Counted from the stretch's first letter, positions 17,873 through 29,561 are shown. The stretch is 33,394 nucleotides of DNA from an uncultured Acidobacteriota bacterium (GCA_903862855.1 CAIOZW010000036.1:1-33394), one strand, 5' to 3'. The notes: generated by a model from the letters alone, not told the origin. A program made the numbers and translations.

Positions 17873-20800
17873 ATGTCCCATCAAGATCATCATCACGATA
17901 TAGAGCCGATACGCGAGGAGATCGAGCAAGCGGCACGAGGCAGAAGCGGCCGGGAGTTCTGGCGCAGCCTCGAGGAGCTGGCCGATACCGACAGGTTTCG
18001 CGAATTTCTGCACCGCGAGTTCCCGGCCCTGAATGCACCGGAGACCGATCCTTCTCTGCTCGACCCGACCGGGCGACGTAACTTCATGAAGCTGATGAGC
18101 GCCTCACTGGCGCTGGCCGGACTGACGGCCTGTACGAGGCAGCCGAAGGAGAAGGTCATCCCCTACGTCAAGGTGCCGGAAGGTCTGGTTCCCGGAAAGT
18201 CGTCTTTCTACGCGACCGCGATGACACTTGGCGGTGTTGCACAGGGGCTGCTGGTTGAGAGCAATGAAGGGCGCCCGACGAAGATCGAGGGTAATCCTGA
18301 TCATCCGACCCGGGGTGGAACGGATGTGTTTGCCCAGGCCTCGGTGCTCTCCCTCTACGATCCGGACCGGTCACAGTCGGTGACCTATCTTGGTGATGTC
18401 CGAACCTGGGGAGACTTCCTCAACGGATTTCGATCGGCGCTCGATGGCCAGCGGACCAAGCAGGGGAATGGCCTGCGGATTCTCTCGGAGACGGTCACCT
18501 CACCGACCTTCGCCGAGCAGATGAGAAAGGTCATGGCTCAGTTTCCGCAGGCGAAATGGCATACCTATGAGCCTGCCAGTCGTGATGGAGCGCGAGCCGG
18601 GGCGGTTCTTGCATTCGGTGAGACGGCAAACGCCGTCTACCGGTTCGAGAATGCGTCGGTTGTCCTCTCGCTCGATGCCGATTTCCTGACCAACGGACCT
18701 GGAGCAACACGCTACGCCCGTGACTTCATGAGCCGGCGTCGACTGACAGATGGGGCGACCGAGATGAATCGCCTCTACATGGTCGAGAGTACGATGACGA
18801 CGACCGGAGCCAAGGCCGATCACCGCCTCCCATTGAGGGCGGTTGAGGTCGACTCCTTTGCCCGTACGGTCGCCGCCGGGCTCGGAATCAATGCTGGTGC
18901 GCCCGGGGCACTCAGTGCCGAAGCGAAGAAGATGGCCGATGTGGTCGCTCGCGATCTCAAAGCGAGTGCCGGCAAGGCGGTGGTCATCGCCGGTGAGCAT
19001 CAGTCACCTGCCGTCCACGCCATTGCCAATGCCATCAACTCGTCGCTGGGGGCGATCGGGAACACGGTAATCTATACCGCACCAATCGAGGCCAATCCGG
19101 TCGATCAGGCCGGATCGATCACCGAGCTGGTTCGCGATATGAATGCCGAGCGGGTCGATCTGCTGATTATTCTCGGTGGAAACCCGGTCTACAATGCACC
19201 AATTGTCAAGGATGAGCGGACAGGGAAGGATCTGAGCTTCCTCGACGCCATGAAAAAGGTCGGAGTGCGCGTTCACCTTGGTCTCTACAATGATGAGACG
19301 GCCGAGCATTGTCAGTGGCACGTAGCCGAGTCACACTACCTCGAGGGGTGGAGTGATGCTCTTGCCTACGATGGCACGGCGAGTATCGTCCAGCCACTCA
19401 TCCAGCCGCTCTATGGTGGCAAAAATGGACACGACATTCTGGCGGTGATGGGTAACGAGCCGGGCATCCCTGCCTACGAGATCATCCGCAACTACTGGAA
19501 GACCCGGCTTGGTGCTGATTTCGAAACCTCCTGGAAGCAGGCGCTCCACGACGGTTTCATTCCCAATTCGGCCCTGACGGCGAAGCCGGTCACCCTGAAG
19601 GCCGATTTTGCCGCCTCTCTGCCAGCGGTGCCAAACGTGGCCCAGGAGATCGTCTTCCGGATCGACCCGACGGTTCATGATGGTCGATTTGCCAACAATT
19701 CCTGGCTGCAGGAGCTGCCCAAGCCGATCAACAAGGTCACCTGGGACAACTTCGCGATCATCAGTTCGAAGACGGCTTCAAGTATTGGACTCTCACCAAA
19801 AGAGGAGCCCAATCATACGCAGGCGAAGATGCTCAAGCTGGTTCACGAGGGGCGTGAACTGACCCTGCCCGCCTGGATCCAGCCGGGCCACCCGGACGAT
19901 TCGGTCACGGTCTATCTTGGATACGGCCGGTCGCGTGCCGGCAGTGTTGGTACGAAGCTCGGTTTCAACACCTATACTCTGCGCACGGCTGAGACGGCAT
20001 TCGTCGCTCACAGTGGAGTCAAGTTTGAGATCGGCAGCGGCTCATACGAACTGGCCTCGACTCAGGAGCATTTTGCGATCGACACGAGCGGGATCAAGAG
20101 CGATTTCATGATCGCTGGAGAGGACCTGACCGCCCGTCACATTCTGCGTTCGGCAAGCCTCGAAGAGTATAGTCACGACACCCACGTCCTGCATCACGGG
20201 GCGCACAAGCCCGGCAAGGAGCTGACCGTCTTCCCGCACTGGAAGTACGACGGCTATTCGTGGGGTATGGCGATCGACCTCAATGCGTGCGTCGGTTGCA
20301 ATGCCTGTGTCGTTGCCTGTCAGTCTGAGAACAACATTGCAGTGGTTGGCAAGGAACTGGTCGCCAAGGGGCGCATCATGCATTGGCTGCGCATCGACAC
20401 CTACTTCAAGGGTGGTGTGGTCAATCCTGAGGTCTACTTCCAGCCGATGATGTGTCAGCAGTGCGAGAACGCTCCTTGTGAGGTCGTCTGTCCGGTCAAT
20501 GCGACGGTTCACGACGCAGAGGGGCTCAACGTCCAGGTCTACAACCGCTGCGTTGGAACCCGTTACTGCTCGAACAACTGCCCTTACAAGGTGCGTCGTT
20601 TCAACTATCTTCTCTACGGAGACTGGGAGACGCCAAGTCTGAAGAATGTCCGCAACCCCGAGGTGACCATCCGGTCACGCGGTGTGATGGAGAAGTGCAC
20701 ATTCTGCACCCAGCGTATTCAGGCGGCCAAGATCGAGGCCGAGAAGCAGAATCGCCCGGTGCGCGATGGTGAGATCCAGACCGCCTGTCAGACGGCCTGC

Positions 20801-21022
20801 CCGACGGAAGCGATCATCTTCGGTAACCTCAACGATCCGGCAAGCCGCGTGGCGAAACTGAAGAATGAGCCACGGAACTACGATGTCCTGGCGGATCTCA
20901 ACACCCGGCCGCGAGCCAGCTACCTTGGCCCGATCCGGAACAGCAATTCGGAACTTGGCGGCGCAAAGGGCCACGGCGATTCACACGGTGGCCAGCAAGC
21001 AGGAGGCGCAAATCATGGCTGA
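17873..21022 (+). CDS. actB: ACIII subunit ActB, molybdopterin-oxidoreductase-like plus Fe-S protein
   Basis: Large peripheral subunit of 1049 residues, facing the periplasm in known complexes. The N-terminus has FWRSLEELADTDRFREFLHREFP (about 29-51), typical of TAT-exported ActB-like proteins. A twin-Arg motif GRRNFMK and hydrophobic stretch end in LTAC (Cys 87), which could be a lipobox. Residues about 100-780 form the molybdopterin-oxidoreductase-like (MopB) region; in studied ACIII this domain carries no Mo cofactor. The C-terminal ferredoxin part has CVGCNACVVAC (806-816), CQQCENAPCEVVC, RCVGTRYCSNNCPY, CTFCTQR and CQTACP, enough Cys for the usual four Fe-S clusters. Its stop overlaps actC by 8 bases, so translation is probably coupled. 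Assignment is firm from domain order and neighbours. Confidence 0.96.
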   Translation: MSHQDHHHDIEPIREEIEQAARGRSGREFWRSLEELADTDRFREFLHREFPALNAPETDPSLLDPTGRRNFMKLMSASLALAGLTACTRQPKEKVIPYVKVPEGLVPGKSSFYATAMTLGGVAQGLLVESNEGRPTKIEGNPDHPTRGGTDVFAQASVLSLYDPDRSQSVTYLGDVRTWGDFLNGFRSALDGQRTKQGNGLRILSETVTSPTFAEQMRKVMAQFPQAKWHTYEPASRDGARAGAVLAFGETANAVYRFENASVVLSLDADFLTNGPGATRYARDFMSRRRLTDGATEMNRLYMVESTMTTTGAKADHRLPLRAVEVDSFARTVAAGLGINAGAPGALSAEAKKMADVVARDLKASAGKAVVIAGEHQSPAVHAIANAINSSLGAIGNTVIYTAPIEANPVDQAGSITELVRDMNAERVDLLIILGGNPVYNAPIVKDERTGKDLSFLDAMKKVGVRVHLGLYNDETAEHCQWHVAESHYLEGWSDALAYDGTASIVQPLIQPLYGGKNGHDILAVMGNEPGIPAYEIIRNYWKTRLGADFETSWKQALHDGFIPNSALTAKPVTLKADFAASLPAVPNVAQEIVFRIDPTVHDGRFANNSWLQELPKPINKVTWDNFAIISSKTASSIGLSPKEEPNHTQAKMLKLVHEGRELTLPAWIQPGHPDDSVTVYLGYGRSRAGSVGTKLGFNTYTLRTAETAFVAHSGVKFEIGSGSYELASTQEHFAIDTSGIKSDFMIAGEDLTARHILRSASLEEYSHDTHVLHHGAHKPGKELTVFPHWKYDGYSWGMAIDLNACVGCNACVVACQSENNIAVVGKELVAKGRIMHWLRIDTYFKGGVVNPEVYFQPMMCQQCENAPCEVVCPVNATVHDAEGLNVQVYNRCVGTRYCSNNCPYKVRRFNYLLYGDWETPSLKNVRNPEVTIRSRGVMEKCTFCTQRIQAAKIEAEKQNRPVRDGEIQTACQTACPTEAIIFGNLNDPASRVAKLKNEPRNYDVLADLNTRPRASYLGPIRNSNSELGGAKGHGDSHGGQQAGGANHG

Positions 21023-22454
21023 TAAGATCGAAAACAACGGATACGTCGATCCGCGTCCCCCCGTCATAGGGCCGGGATACACCTTCGAGACCTTGACGTC
21101 CAAGATTGCCGATGTGGTGCTCATGCGCCGGTTTCAGAAGGGCTGGATCTTTGGATTTGGCATCGCCTTTCTGCTCGCGCTGGTTCTCTTCAACACGATT
21201 GCCTACCTCGTCCTGAAAGGTGTCGGCATCTGGGGAAACAGCGTTCCGGTTGGTTGGGCCTTCGACATCATCAATTTTGTCTGGTGGATTGGAATCGGAC
21301 ACGCCGGAACGCTCATCTCGGCCATCCTGCTTCTGCTCCGGCAGAGCTGGCGTAACTCGATCAACCGATTTGCCGAAGCGATGACACTCTTCGCCGTCGC
21401 CTGTGCCGGTCTCTTTCCAGCTCTCCACACCGGACGGCCCTGGGTCGACTACTGGCTCTTCCCCTATCCGAACACCATGGGGATGTGGCCCAATTTCCGG
21501 AGTCCGCTGATGTGGGACGTCTTTGCCGTCTCCACCTACGCGACCGTCTCGGCGATCTTCTGGTTCATCGGCCTGATCCCCGATTTTGGCACGATGCGTG
21601 ACACGGCCAAGCAGCCGTGGCAGCGAGCCATCTTCGGCATCCTCTCGATGGGCTGGCGCGGTGATGCCAAACACTGGCACCGTTATGAGTCGGCCTACCT
21701 TCTCCTTGCCGGTCTCTCGACACCGCTCGTCCTCTCGGTTCACTCGATCGTCTCGTTCGACTTCTCGGTCGGTATCATTCCGGGCTGGCATGCGACGATC
21801 TTTCCGCCATACTTTGTGGCGGGAGCGGTCTATGCCGGATTTGCAATGGTGCTGACGATCGGAATTCCGGTGCGGAAGTTCTACAATCTGGAAGATTTCA
21901 TCACGATCCGTCACATCCGCAACATGTGCAAGGTCATGCTCGCGACCGGATTGATTGTCGGTTATGGCTACCTGATGGAGCTCTTCTTTGCCTGGTACAG
22001 CGGCAACACCTACGAGCAGTTCATGATGAAGAATCGCATGTTTGGCCCCTACGGCTACATGTACTGGCTGCTCATCCTCTGTAATATCCTTGTTCCGCAG
22101 CTCCTCTGGGTGAAGAAGTATCGTGACAATCTCCTTGTCGTCTTTGTTGTCTCGATGTTCATCAACGTCGGCATGTGGCTGGAGCGCTTTGTGATCATCG
22201 TCATGAGCCTCCACCGCGACTTCCTGCCCTCATCGTGGCGGATGTATTCACCGTCGCTCTTCGACTTCAGCATGTTCTTCGGAACCATTGGACTCTTCCT
22301 CACGCTGATGTTCCTCTTCCTGCGCTTTGTCCCGATCATCCCGATGTTTGAGATGAAGGTGATGCTGCCGCAGGCCAAGGTCGAAGAAGGTGATGAGGCA
22401 GCACAGAAGGAGAAGGGGACTCTCGGCGGAGCAGTTCCACAGTTTGGCGACTGA
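21015..22454 (+). CDS. actC: ACIII subunit ActC, NrfD-like quinol-interacting membrane protein
   Basis: Polytopic NrfD/PsrC-family protein of 479 residues with about ten hydrophobic helices. In ACIII this subunit is held to form the quinol site together with the neighbouring Fe-S and heme subunits. Recognisable stretches are WGNSVPVGWAFDIINFVWWIGIGHAGTLISAILLLLRQ, FAVACAGLFPALHTGRPW, GWRGDAKHWHRYESAYLLLAGLSTPLVLSVHSIVSFDFS and LMELFFAWYSGNTYEQFM. Conserved His, Asp and Glu residues in these helices suit proton or quinol handling. ATG 21015 has AGGAGG 8 bases upstream inside the end of actB. Upstream in-frame codons belong to the actB overlap and are not used. The 181-base gap to actD contains tandem repeats. 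Confidence 0.96.
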   Translation: MADKIENNGYVDPRPPVIGPGYTFETLTSKIADVVLMRRFQKGWIFGFGIAFLLALVLFNTIAYLVLKGVGIWGNSVPVGWAFDIINFVWWIGIGHAGTLISAILLLLRQSWRNSINRFAEAMTLFAVACAGLFPALHTGRPWVDYWLFPYPNTMGMWPNFRSPLMWDVFAVSTYATVSAIFWFIGLIPDFGTMRDTAKQPWQRAIFGILSMGWRGDAKHWHRYESAYLLLAGLSTPLVLSVHSIVSFDFSVGIIPGWHATIFPPYFVAGAVYAGFAMVLTIGIPVRKFYNLEDFITIRHIRNMCKVMLATGLIVGYGYLMELFFAWYSGNTYEQFMMKNRMFGPYGYMYWLLILCNILVPQLLWVKKYRDNLLVVFVVSMFINVGMWLERFVIIVMSLHRDFLPSSWRMYSPSLFDFSMFFGTIGLFLTLMFLFLRFVPIIPMFEMKVMLPQAKVEEGDEAAQKEKGTLGGAVPQFGD

Positions 22455-22569
22455 AAAGGGACCGGCAACGCAGGATCGCTGAGTGGTGATGCTCACAAAC
22501 CCTGTATTTGACACGAGGCGGACTGGTCAGCCGTTGCCAGCTTGGACATTGAATATTTTGACGCAGAAA

Positions 22570-22599
22570 ATTTCGATGTTGAGTATTTCGATGTTGAAT
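22570..22599 (+). repeat. Two 15-bp tandem repeats in the actC-actD gap
   Basis: ATTTCGATGTTGAGT (22570-22584) is followed by ATTTCGATGTTGAAT (22585-22599). Similar degenerate text (TTGAATATTTTGACG) precedes them. A weak TTGACG (22558-22563) lies 17 bases from GAGTAT, which might be a poor promoter. The AT-rich repeat ends 36 bases before the actD start. Confidence 0.75.
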
Positions 22600-22635
22600 G
22601 TTTCATTCAGGATCAACCCTGGGCAAAATTGAGAT

Positions 22636-23181
22636 ATGAATAGACAGGAAGAACAAACAATCTACGGAGTAATGGCCCGTTTCGACACGCCCACCGAGGT
22701 GGTTCGTGCGGCCAGGGCGACTCACGACGCCGGGTACCGGAAGGTCAACGCCTACAGTCCATTCCCGATCGAAGAGTTGTCAGAGGCGATCGGGTTCCAC
22801 AAGGATCACGTCTCCAAGACGGTACTCCTCGGTGGATTGACGGGCGCGGCGGCCGGCTTCGCACTGCAGTACTTCACCTCGGTTATCGATTACCCGATCA
22901 ACGTTGGTGGAAGACCGCTGCTGAGCCTGCCCTCTTTCGTGCCGATCATCTTTGAGACGGCCATTCTCCTTGCCGCCTTCGGGGCCGCACTTGGAATGAT
23001 CATCATGAATCGCCTGCCGCAGCCCTATCACCCGGTATTCAATGTGCCGAGTTTCAAGCGTGCCTCGCGGGATGCCTTCTTTATTTGTATCAAGTCGGAA
23101 GATCCGATGTTTGATCAGGCTGGAGCTCGCAACTTTCTGACCGGCCTTGGAGCGAAAGAGGTGACCGATGTTGAAGCATAG
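22636..23181 (+). CDS. actD: ACIII subunit ActD (DUF3341)
   Basis: Subunit of 181 residues with the DUF3341 pattern: [40 protein letters not shown] at 9-48, then two transmembrane helices (about 62-82 and 104-127), then [27 protein letters not shown] and a ferredoxin-like C-terminal half ending in the GLGAKEV motif. In characterised ACIII it is a membrane subunit without redox cofactor. It starts after a 181-base gap behind actC, and its stop overlaps the actE start by 14 bases, so actD and actE are probably translationally coupled. Confidence 0.94.
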   Translation: MNRQEEQTIYGVMARFDTPTEVVRAARATHDAGYRKVNAYSPFPIEELSEAIGFHKDHVSKTVLLGGLTGAAAGFALQYFTSVIDYPINVGGRPLLSLPSFVPIIFETAILLAAFGAALGMIIMNRLPQPYHPVFNVPSFKRASRDAFFICIKSEDPMFDQAGARNFLTGLGAKEVTDVEA

Positions 23182-23860
23182 AGGAAGAGCGCTGATCCTG
23201 AGTCTGCTGGTTGCAGGTGGAGCGGTTGCTGCTTCGGGATGCCGCCAGGACATGCACGACAATCCGCGTTATGAGCCATACGAAGCCGGCTCGCACCGCG
23301 AGATCCCGGAAGGAACCGTTGCCCGTGGAGCGATCGACACAAATCCGTCAGCTCCGAAGGTGGTGCAGGCCGCAGCCTCCCCGACACCGGCCGCTGGAGC
23401 GGCCGCGCCGGCTGTGCCGGGAGCTACTCCGGCCCCCGTCTCCGCGGTACCCGTTGGCGAGGATGGTCTCCCCTTCAGGATTACGAAGCAGATTCTCGAC
23501 CGTGGGCAGAACCGTTACAACATCTCCTGTCTCCCCTGCCACGGGGCGCTCGGTGATGGCAATGGCATGATCGCCCTGCGTGGCATTCGCCGTCCGCCCT
23601 CATACCATGATGAGCGGTTGCGGAAGGCGCCAACCAGCTACTTTTATGATGTGATCACCAACGGTTTTGGGGCGATGTCAAACTATGCAGATCAGTTGAC
23701 TCCCGAGGATCGCTGGAAGGTGATCGCCTACATCCGAGTTCTCCAATTGAGTCAGCGTGCCGATGGAAATCAGCTCAAAGAGGGCGACCGGCAGAAGCTG
23801 GAAGAGGCAGAGCATGCAACGGAAGGGCATCAGACTGCCGGAGGTCATAGCAACCAATGA
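23168..23860 (+). CDS. actE: ACIII subunit ActE, monoheme cytochrome c lipoprotein
   Basis: Lipoprotein cytochrome of 230 residues. The signal peptide ends in a lipobox, AASGC, making Cys 25 the probable lipidated residue. A Pro/Ala-rich linker (about 65-95) leads to the heme domain with CLPCH (C121, C124, H125), HGALGDGNG, and a candidate axial Met near 170 ([24 protein letters not shown]). The C-terminus is charged. In ACIII this subunit is the electron exit towards oxidase cytochrome domains, here most likely the cytochrome c tail of CoxB encoded downstream. The gene overlaps both neighbours (14 bases with actD and 4 bases with actF), a tight operon arrangement. Confidence 0.94.
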   Translation: MLKHRGRALILSLLVAGGAVAASGCRQDMHDNPRYEPYEAGSHREIPEGTVARGAIDTNPSAPKVVQAAASPTPAAGAAAPAVPGATPAPVSAVPVGEDGLPFRITKQILDRGQNRYNISCLPCHGALGDGNGMIALRGIRRPPSYHDERLRKAPTSYFYDVITNGFGAMSNYADQLTPEDRWKVIAYIRVLQLSQRADGNQLKEGDRQKLEEAEHATEGHQTAGGHSNQ

Positions 23861-25071
23861 ACAAGAATTTTGCTGCACCGTCCGAACTGGGGCGGCTTCA
23901 GAGCCTGGTGTTCGGAGTCGGTCTGTTCGGGCTGATCGGATGGGTTGTCGGACTCGTTCTCTCCGGGCACGCCCGTGAAATGTTCTTTCACACCTATCTG
24001 GTCGCTTATGTCTTCTGGGTCGGCATCGCTCTCGGCTGCCTCGGCTGGCTGATGATCCAGTACCTTGGCGGGGCGACGTGGGGAATCGTGATTCGGCGTA
24101 TTCTCGAGTCCGGAGCCCACACGCTCATTCTGATGGCGGTTCTCTTTGTGCCGATCATTGTCGGTATCAAGGACATCTACCAGTGGGCAGAGATCGATCA
24201 GATTGCCAACGAGGAGCTGCGAACGCTCGTCGCCAAGAAGACGGCCTGGCTCAACCCTGGCTTCTTTACACTGCGTGCCGTTATCTACTTCGCCATTCTG
24301 CTGCTGCTGACGATCGTTCTGCGCCGACTCTCGCACAAGCTCGACGCCACCGGTGACCCGCAGAACATTGGCAGTGCCCAGAACTGGAGTGGACCAGGCT
24401 TCCTCATCTACGGTCTTGTCTGTACCTTCGCCTCGATCGACTGGGTCATGTCGCTCGACCCGGAGTGGTTCTCGTCCCTCTTCGGACTGCTCACGATCGC
24501 TGGTCAGGGTGTTGCTTCGATGGCCCTGATCATCATGGTATGTGTCGTTCTTGCCAAGCGCGAGCCGATGAACCACATCCTCAAGCCAAAGCATTTCCAC
24601 GATTTCGGGAAACTGCTCATGGCGCTGGTCTGTGTCTGGGCCTACTTCTCCTTCTCCCAGTTGCTGATCATCTGGTCCGGCAATCTGCCTGAGGAGATAC
24701 CGTGGTATATCGAAAGATTCAAGGGACCGTGGCGCTACATTGGACTTGCTCTGATCGGCCTCCACTTTCTGCTGCCCTTCTTCCTTCTCCTCTCGCGTGA
24801 TCTGAAGAAGAACAGCCGTCGTCTGGTAATGGTTGCCTGGCTGATCATCGTCATGCGGTTTGTCGATCTCTTCTGGGTGATCGTCCCATCGATGGAGAAC
24901 GATCATCACCAGGCAGTGAAATTGTCGAGCTATCCGATCTACATCCTGGCCACGATCGGTTTTGGTGGAATCTGGCTTGGCTGGTTCTTCTGGCAACTGC
25001 GCCAGCGTGACCTGGTACCTCACCGCGATCCGCAGTTTGAAGAGGCGATCAGCGGTGGTTCGCACCACTGA
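23857..25071 (+). CDS. actF: ACIII subunit ActF, polytopic membrane protein
   Basis: Membrane protein of 404 residues with about ten hydrophobic helices, the smaller NrfD-related membrane subunit of ACIII. Visible markers are [30 protein letters not shown], the KDIYQW loop, [19 protein letters not shown]-region equivalents such as [59 protein letters not shown], and [11 protein letters not shown] near the C-terminus. It begins in an ATGA overlap with actE and is followed 23 bases later by the small unknown gene. The assignment is strong from order, length and motifs. Confidence 0.95.
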   Translation: MNKNFAAPSELGRLQSLVFGVGLFGLIGWVVGLVLSGHAREMFFHTYLVAYVFWVGIALGCLGWLMIQYLGGATWGIVIRRILESGAHTLILMAVLFVPIIVGIKDIYQWAEIDQIANEELRTLVAKKTAWLNPGFFTLRAVIYFAILLLLTIVLRRLSHKLDATGDPQNIGSAQNWSGPGFLIYGLVCTFASIDWVMSLDPEWFSSLFGLLTIAGQGVASMALIIMVCVVLAKREPMNHILKPKHFHDFGKLLMALVCVWAYFSFSQLLIIWSGNLPEEIPWYIERFKGPWRYIGLALIGLHFLLPFFLLLSRDLKKNSRRLVMVAWLIIVMRFVDLFWVIVPSMENDHHQAVKLSSYPIYILATIGFGGIWLGWFFWQLRQRDLVPHRDPQFEEAISGGSHH

Positions 25072-25094
25072 GTTTCATAACCTGAATATATTTT

Positions 25095-25700
25095 ATGAGC
25101 GAACATAACGAGCAACATCATCACGATCATCAGGAGCCCGAGTCGAGTTCAATCAAGGCCAAGCCTATCCTGGCCTTCCTTGGTATCCTCGCCGCGGCGA
25201 CGGCCTTTGTCTTTGTGCTGATCTGGGGACTTCTCTGGGCCTTTGACAAGCGAAGGGATGCCGATACGACACCACCTGCCTCACGAGTCGAACTTCCGGA
25301 AGGGCAGCGCAAACTGCCACCAGAGCCGCGCCTCCAGGGTGCGCCGGCGCCGGATGGGCCATCGCTTCTCCCTCTTGACGACTGGAAGGTCTACAAGGAG
25401 ATGACCGATCGCAAGGTTGCCTCATACGAGTGGGTCGACAAGACAGCGGGTATCGCCCGCATCCCGATTGAAAGGGCCAAGGAACTGGTCGCCGAGCAGG
25501 GGCTCCCGCTGCTGTCAGAGAAATCGATCAGCGATATAGAACGGGCTGAAGCGACCCGGCGCGAAGTCTATGCGGCCGATTCGAGTGCCGGTCGTCTGCT
25601 TCGTGCCGTCACCACCAGTACCCAGCCGGCAGCGGCACCAGTTGCACCGGCTCCACCGGCCAGTAACGCGGCCCCAGCTCCGGCTGCTCCGCAGCACTGA
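25095..25700 (+). CDS. Single-TM protein of unknown function within the ACIII-oxidase operon
   Basis: Protein of 201 residues with a His- and Glu-rich N-terminal tail ([13 protein letters not shown]), one transmembrane helix (about 28-50), then a periplasmic part. The distinctive segment is [43 protein letters not shown] (about 96-138). I recognise its W-V-D-x-x-A-G-x-x-R-I-P-I pattern as recurring near oxidase genes in related phyla, but I know no established function. A low-complexity Ala/Pro tail (about 175-201) ends the protein. It sits between actF and the Sco-CoxB frame, so it may be an assembly or linking subunit of the ACIII-caa3 system (inference). No Cys and no heme motif are present, so it is unlikely to carry electrons itself. 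Confidence 0.85.
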   Translation: MSEHNEQHHHDHQEPESSSIKAKPILAFLGILAAATAFVFVLIWGLLWAFDKRRDADTTPPASRVELPEGQRKLPPEPRLQGAPAPDGPSLLPLDDWKVYKEMTDRKVASYEWVDKTAGIARIPIERAKELVAEQGLPLLSEKSISDIERAEATRREVYAADSSAGRLLRAVTTSTQPAAAPVAPAPPASNAAPAPAAPQH

Positions 25701-25786
25701 GTCGACCCATTTCCCGGGGGCTACTGATCCCTCGGTCTGAGACCTCCTGGTCAGGTCGTTGACCAAGGTCTGTTTTCTCGGTAGGT

Positions 25787-27778
25787 ATGGAGAAGAACCG
25801 AGGCAGTCTGAGAGAAAGTATGTTCAGGATGTACACAAAAAGAACGTGCGAGTATACCGCAGGGCTGGTGAGAGGGGGCGGGATGGCTATCCTGACCATT
25901 CTACTGACTTGCCTCGCGGTGACCGATCTCTCGGCGCAGCCCGCCGGCATGCGACCTCCGGTGCTGAAGGATGTCGGGATCGACCAGCTCCTCAATAATC
26001 AGGTTCCTCTCGATCTGACTTTTCAGGACGAGGAGGGGCGAACTGTCAGGCTGGCCGATTATTTCGGTGACAAGCCGATCGTTCTTTCGCTGGTCTATTA
26101 CGACTGCCCGCAGCTTTGTACACAGGTACTGACCGGTTTGCTGGGTACACTCAAGACACTGCCGATGTCACCCGGCCGGGACTTCATCTCGATTACGGTC
26201 AGCTTCGATCCAAAGGAGAAGACCCCGCTTGCGGCAGCCAAGAAGCGAGAGTATATCGAACGACTTGGTCGTCCCGAGGCTGCTGCCGGATGGCATTTTC
26301 TGACCGGTGAGGAGTCACAGATCGTCTCCCTGACCCGTGCTGTCGGGTTTCGATACGTCTGGGATCCTGTCACAAGTCAGTACGCGCACGCCAGTGGAAT
26401 CATGGTTCTCACGCCGCAGGGCAAGGTCTCGCGCTATTTTTACGGGATTGAGTATGCCCCGCGAGACCTCAGGTTTGGTCTCCTCGATGCATCGGCTGGG
26501 AAGATCGGCTCACTCGCCGATCAGATCATTCTTTACTGTTATCAATACGATCCAACCCGGGGCACCTACAGTCTAGTTCTGATGCGTCTGCTCCGGATCT
26601 TCGCGGTCATTACACTGGTCTCCATCGTCGGACTGATCCTCTTTTTGCGATATCAGTCAAAAAAGAAGGATGGCCGTTCCTCGGGAAACAGTTCGGAGTC
26701 CGGGGACGCCAAACCGAAAATTGGATATTCAAATATGAGCATTCTTCCTCTATATCTGATCCCTTTTGCACCTGAGCAGGCCTCCACATTTGCTCCGGAA
26801 GTAGATCTCTTCTTTCTCTTCCTGATCGGTCTGACCGTCTTCTTCACTCTGCTCGTCGGGATTCTCGCCGTCATCTTCATGGTACGATATCGCCGGCGGC
26901 GCGAGGACGAAGTGCCGGAGCAGATCGAAGGAGCGATGCTTCTCGAAATAACATGGTCGGTCATTCCTTTCATCATCTCGATGTTCATCTTCGCATGGGG
27001 TGCGAAGCTCTACTACGATATGTACAAGGAACCGAAGGACGCTCTCGAGATCTTTGTGACCGGAAAACAATGGATGTGGAGAGCCCAGCATCCGGACGGA
27101 GTTCGTGAGATCAACGAGCTGCACCTCCCGGCTGGCCGTCGGGTCAAGCTGACCATGACCAGCGAGGATGTCATCCATTCATACTTCATCCCGGCTTTTC
27201 GAACAAAGGCGGATGTCGTTCCCGGACGATACACGATGACCTGGTTTGAGCCAACGAAACCCGGAACTTATCACCTCTTCTGTACCGAGTACTGCGGAAC
27301 ACAGCATTCAGGGATGATCGGCAAGGTTACCGTGCTCAGCCAGTCTGATTACCAGAACTGGCTTGCCGGCGGAACCTCAGAGGGCTCACCAGCAAAGAAT
27401 GGCGAGAAGCTCTTTGCCAGCCTGGCCTGCAGCACCTGCCATCAGGATCAAAACCGTGGCCGTGGCCCGACCCTGGCTGGACTCTTCGGCTCACAGGTCA
27501 AACTTGATAATGGTACCTCTGTTCTGGCAGATGATGCTTACATTCGCGAGTCGATCCTCAATCCCCGGGCGAAGATGGTTGCCGGGTATCAGCCGATCAT
27601 GCCAACCTTCCAGGGCCAGGTCAGCGAGGAACAGATAATTCAGCTCATCGCCTATATCAAGTCTATTGGCACTAAACAGGATGGCCAGGATGGGACAGTC
27701 GCCGCTGGTGCGGCTCCCGCACCGTCCAACAACGCCACGCCAATGGTACAGGGTGCGGCGCCGCCGGCAACCAGATAG
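25787..27778 (+). CDS. coxB: Single frame joining a Sco1/SenC copper chaperone to caa3 oxidase subunit II with cytochrome c
   Basis: This 663-codon frame has no stop between two normally separate genes. Residues about 33-50 are a signal segment. The Sco domain (about 55-250) has DCPQLC with Cu-binding Cys 107 and Cys 111, plus His 201 ([12 protein letters not shown]), and is followed by a membrane helix (266-288) and KKK. CoxB then begins at Met 317 (ATG 26735): helices 338-366 and 386-405, and a CuA site from His 464, Cys 499, Glu 501, Cys 503, His 507 and Met 510. The C-terminal cytochrome c has CSTCH (548-552) and Met 605 in IMPTF. The Sco part presumably metallates CuA; the CoxB part takes electrons from ACIII. 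Whether one polypeptide or two are made is uncertain (see findings). ATG 25820 is an alternative start. Confidence 0.88.
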   Translation: MEKNRGSLRESMFRMYTKRTCEYTAGLVRGGGMAILTILLTCLAVTDLSAQPAGMRPPVLKDVGIDQLLNNQVPLDLTFQDEEGRTVRLADYFGDKPIVLSLVYYDCPQLCTQVLTGLLGTLKTLPMSPGRDFISITVSFDPKEKTPLAAAKKREYIERLGRPEAAAGWHFLTGEESQIVSLTRAVGFRYVWDPVTSQYAHASGIMVLTPQGKVSRYFYGIEYAPRDLRFGLLDASAGKIGSLADQIILYCYQYDPTRGTYSLVLMRLLRIFAVITLVSIVGLILFLRYQSKKKDGRSSGNSSESGDAKPKIGYSNMSILPLYLIPFAPEQASTFAPEVDLFFLFLIGLTVFFTLLVGILAVIFMVRYRRRREDEVPEQIEGAMLLEITWSVIPFIISMFIFAWGAKLYYDMYKEPKDALEIFVTGKQWMWRAQHPDGVREINELHLPAGRRVKLTMTSEDVIHSYFIPAFRTKADVVPGRYTMTWFEPTKPGTYHLFCTEYCGTQHSGMIGKVTVLSQSDYQNWLAGGTSEGSPAKNGEKLFASLACSTCHQDQNRGRGPTLAGLFGSQVKLDNGTSVLADDAYIRESILNPRAKMVAGYQPIMPTFQGQVSEEQIIQLIAYIKSIGTKQDGQDGTVAAGAAPAPSNNATPMVQGAAPPATR

Positions 27779-27848
27779 CTTTCAGCCCGGCAACCGGGAG
27801 GTAAATCCTCTGCGAATCGGGAGAGTTTTCATACTGCGATTAACTCAA

Positions 27849-27895
27849 AGGTAATAACCAAGGTAGTAAGCAGGGTAATAACTAGGGTAATAACT
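27849..27895 (+). repeat. Tandem SD-like repeats directly before the coxA start
   Basis: Four consecutive units read AGGTAATAACCA (27849-27860), AGGTAGTAAGC (27861-27871), AGGGTAATAACT (27872-27883) and AGGGTAATAACT (27884-27895); the coxA ATG follows at 27896. Each unit carries AGG(G)T, so the last one supplies the SD 8 bases from the start, and most contain TAA. The last two units are identical. Confidence 0.9.
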
Positions 27896-29551
<1,656 letters not shown>

Positions 29552-29561
29552 AATCGTGTCG

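Noticed and set aside
20898-22214. 438-codon antisense frame opposite actC
   Set aside because: It is rich in Asp, Glu, Arg and His because it is the reverse of hydrophobic codons; there is no recognisable domain.
23845-25068. 407-codon antisense frame covering almost all of actF
   Set aside because: It mirrors a clear ActF gene, has a highly charged composition typical of antisense translation of membrane proteins, and has no SD or family motif.
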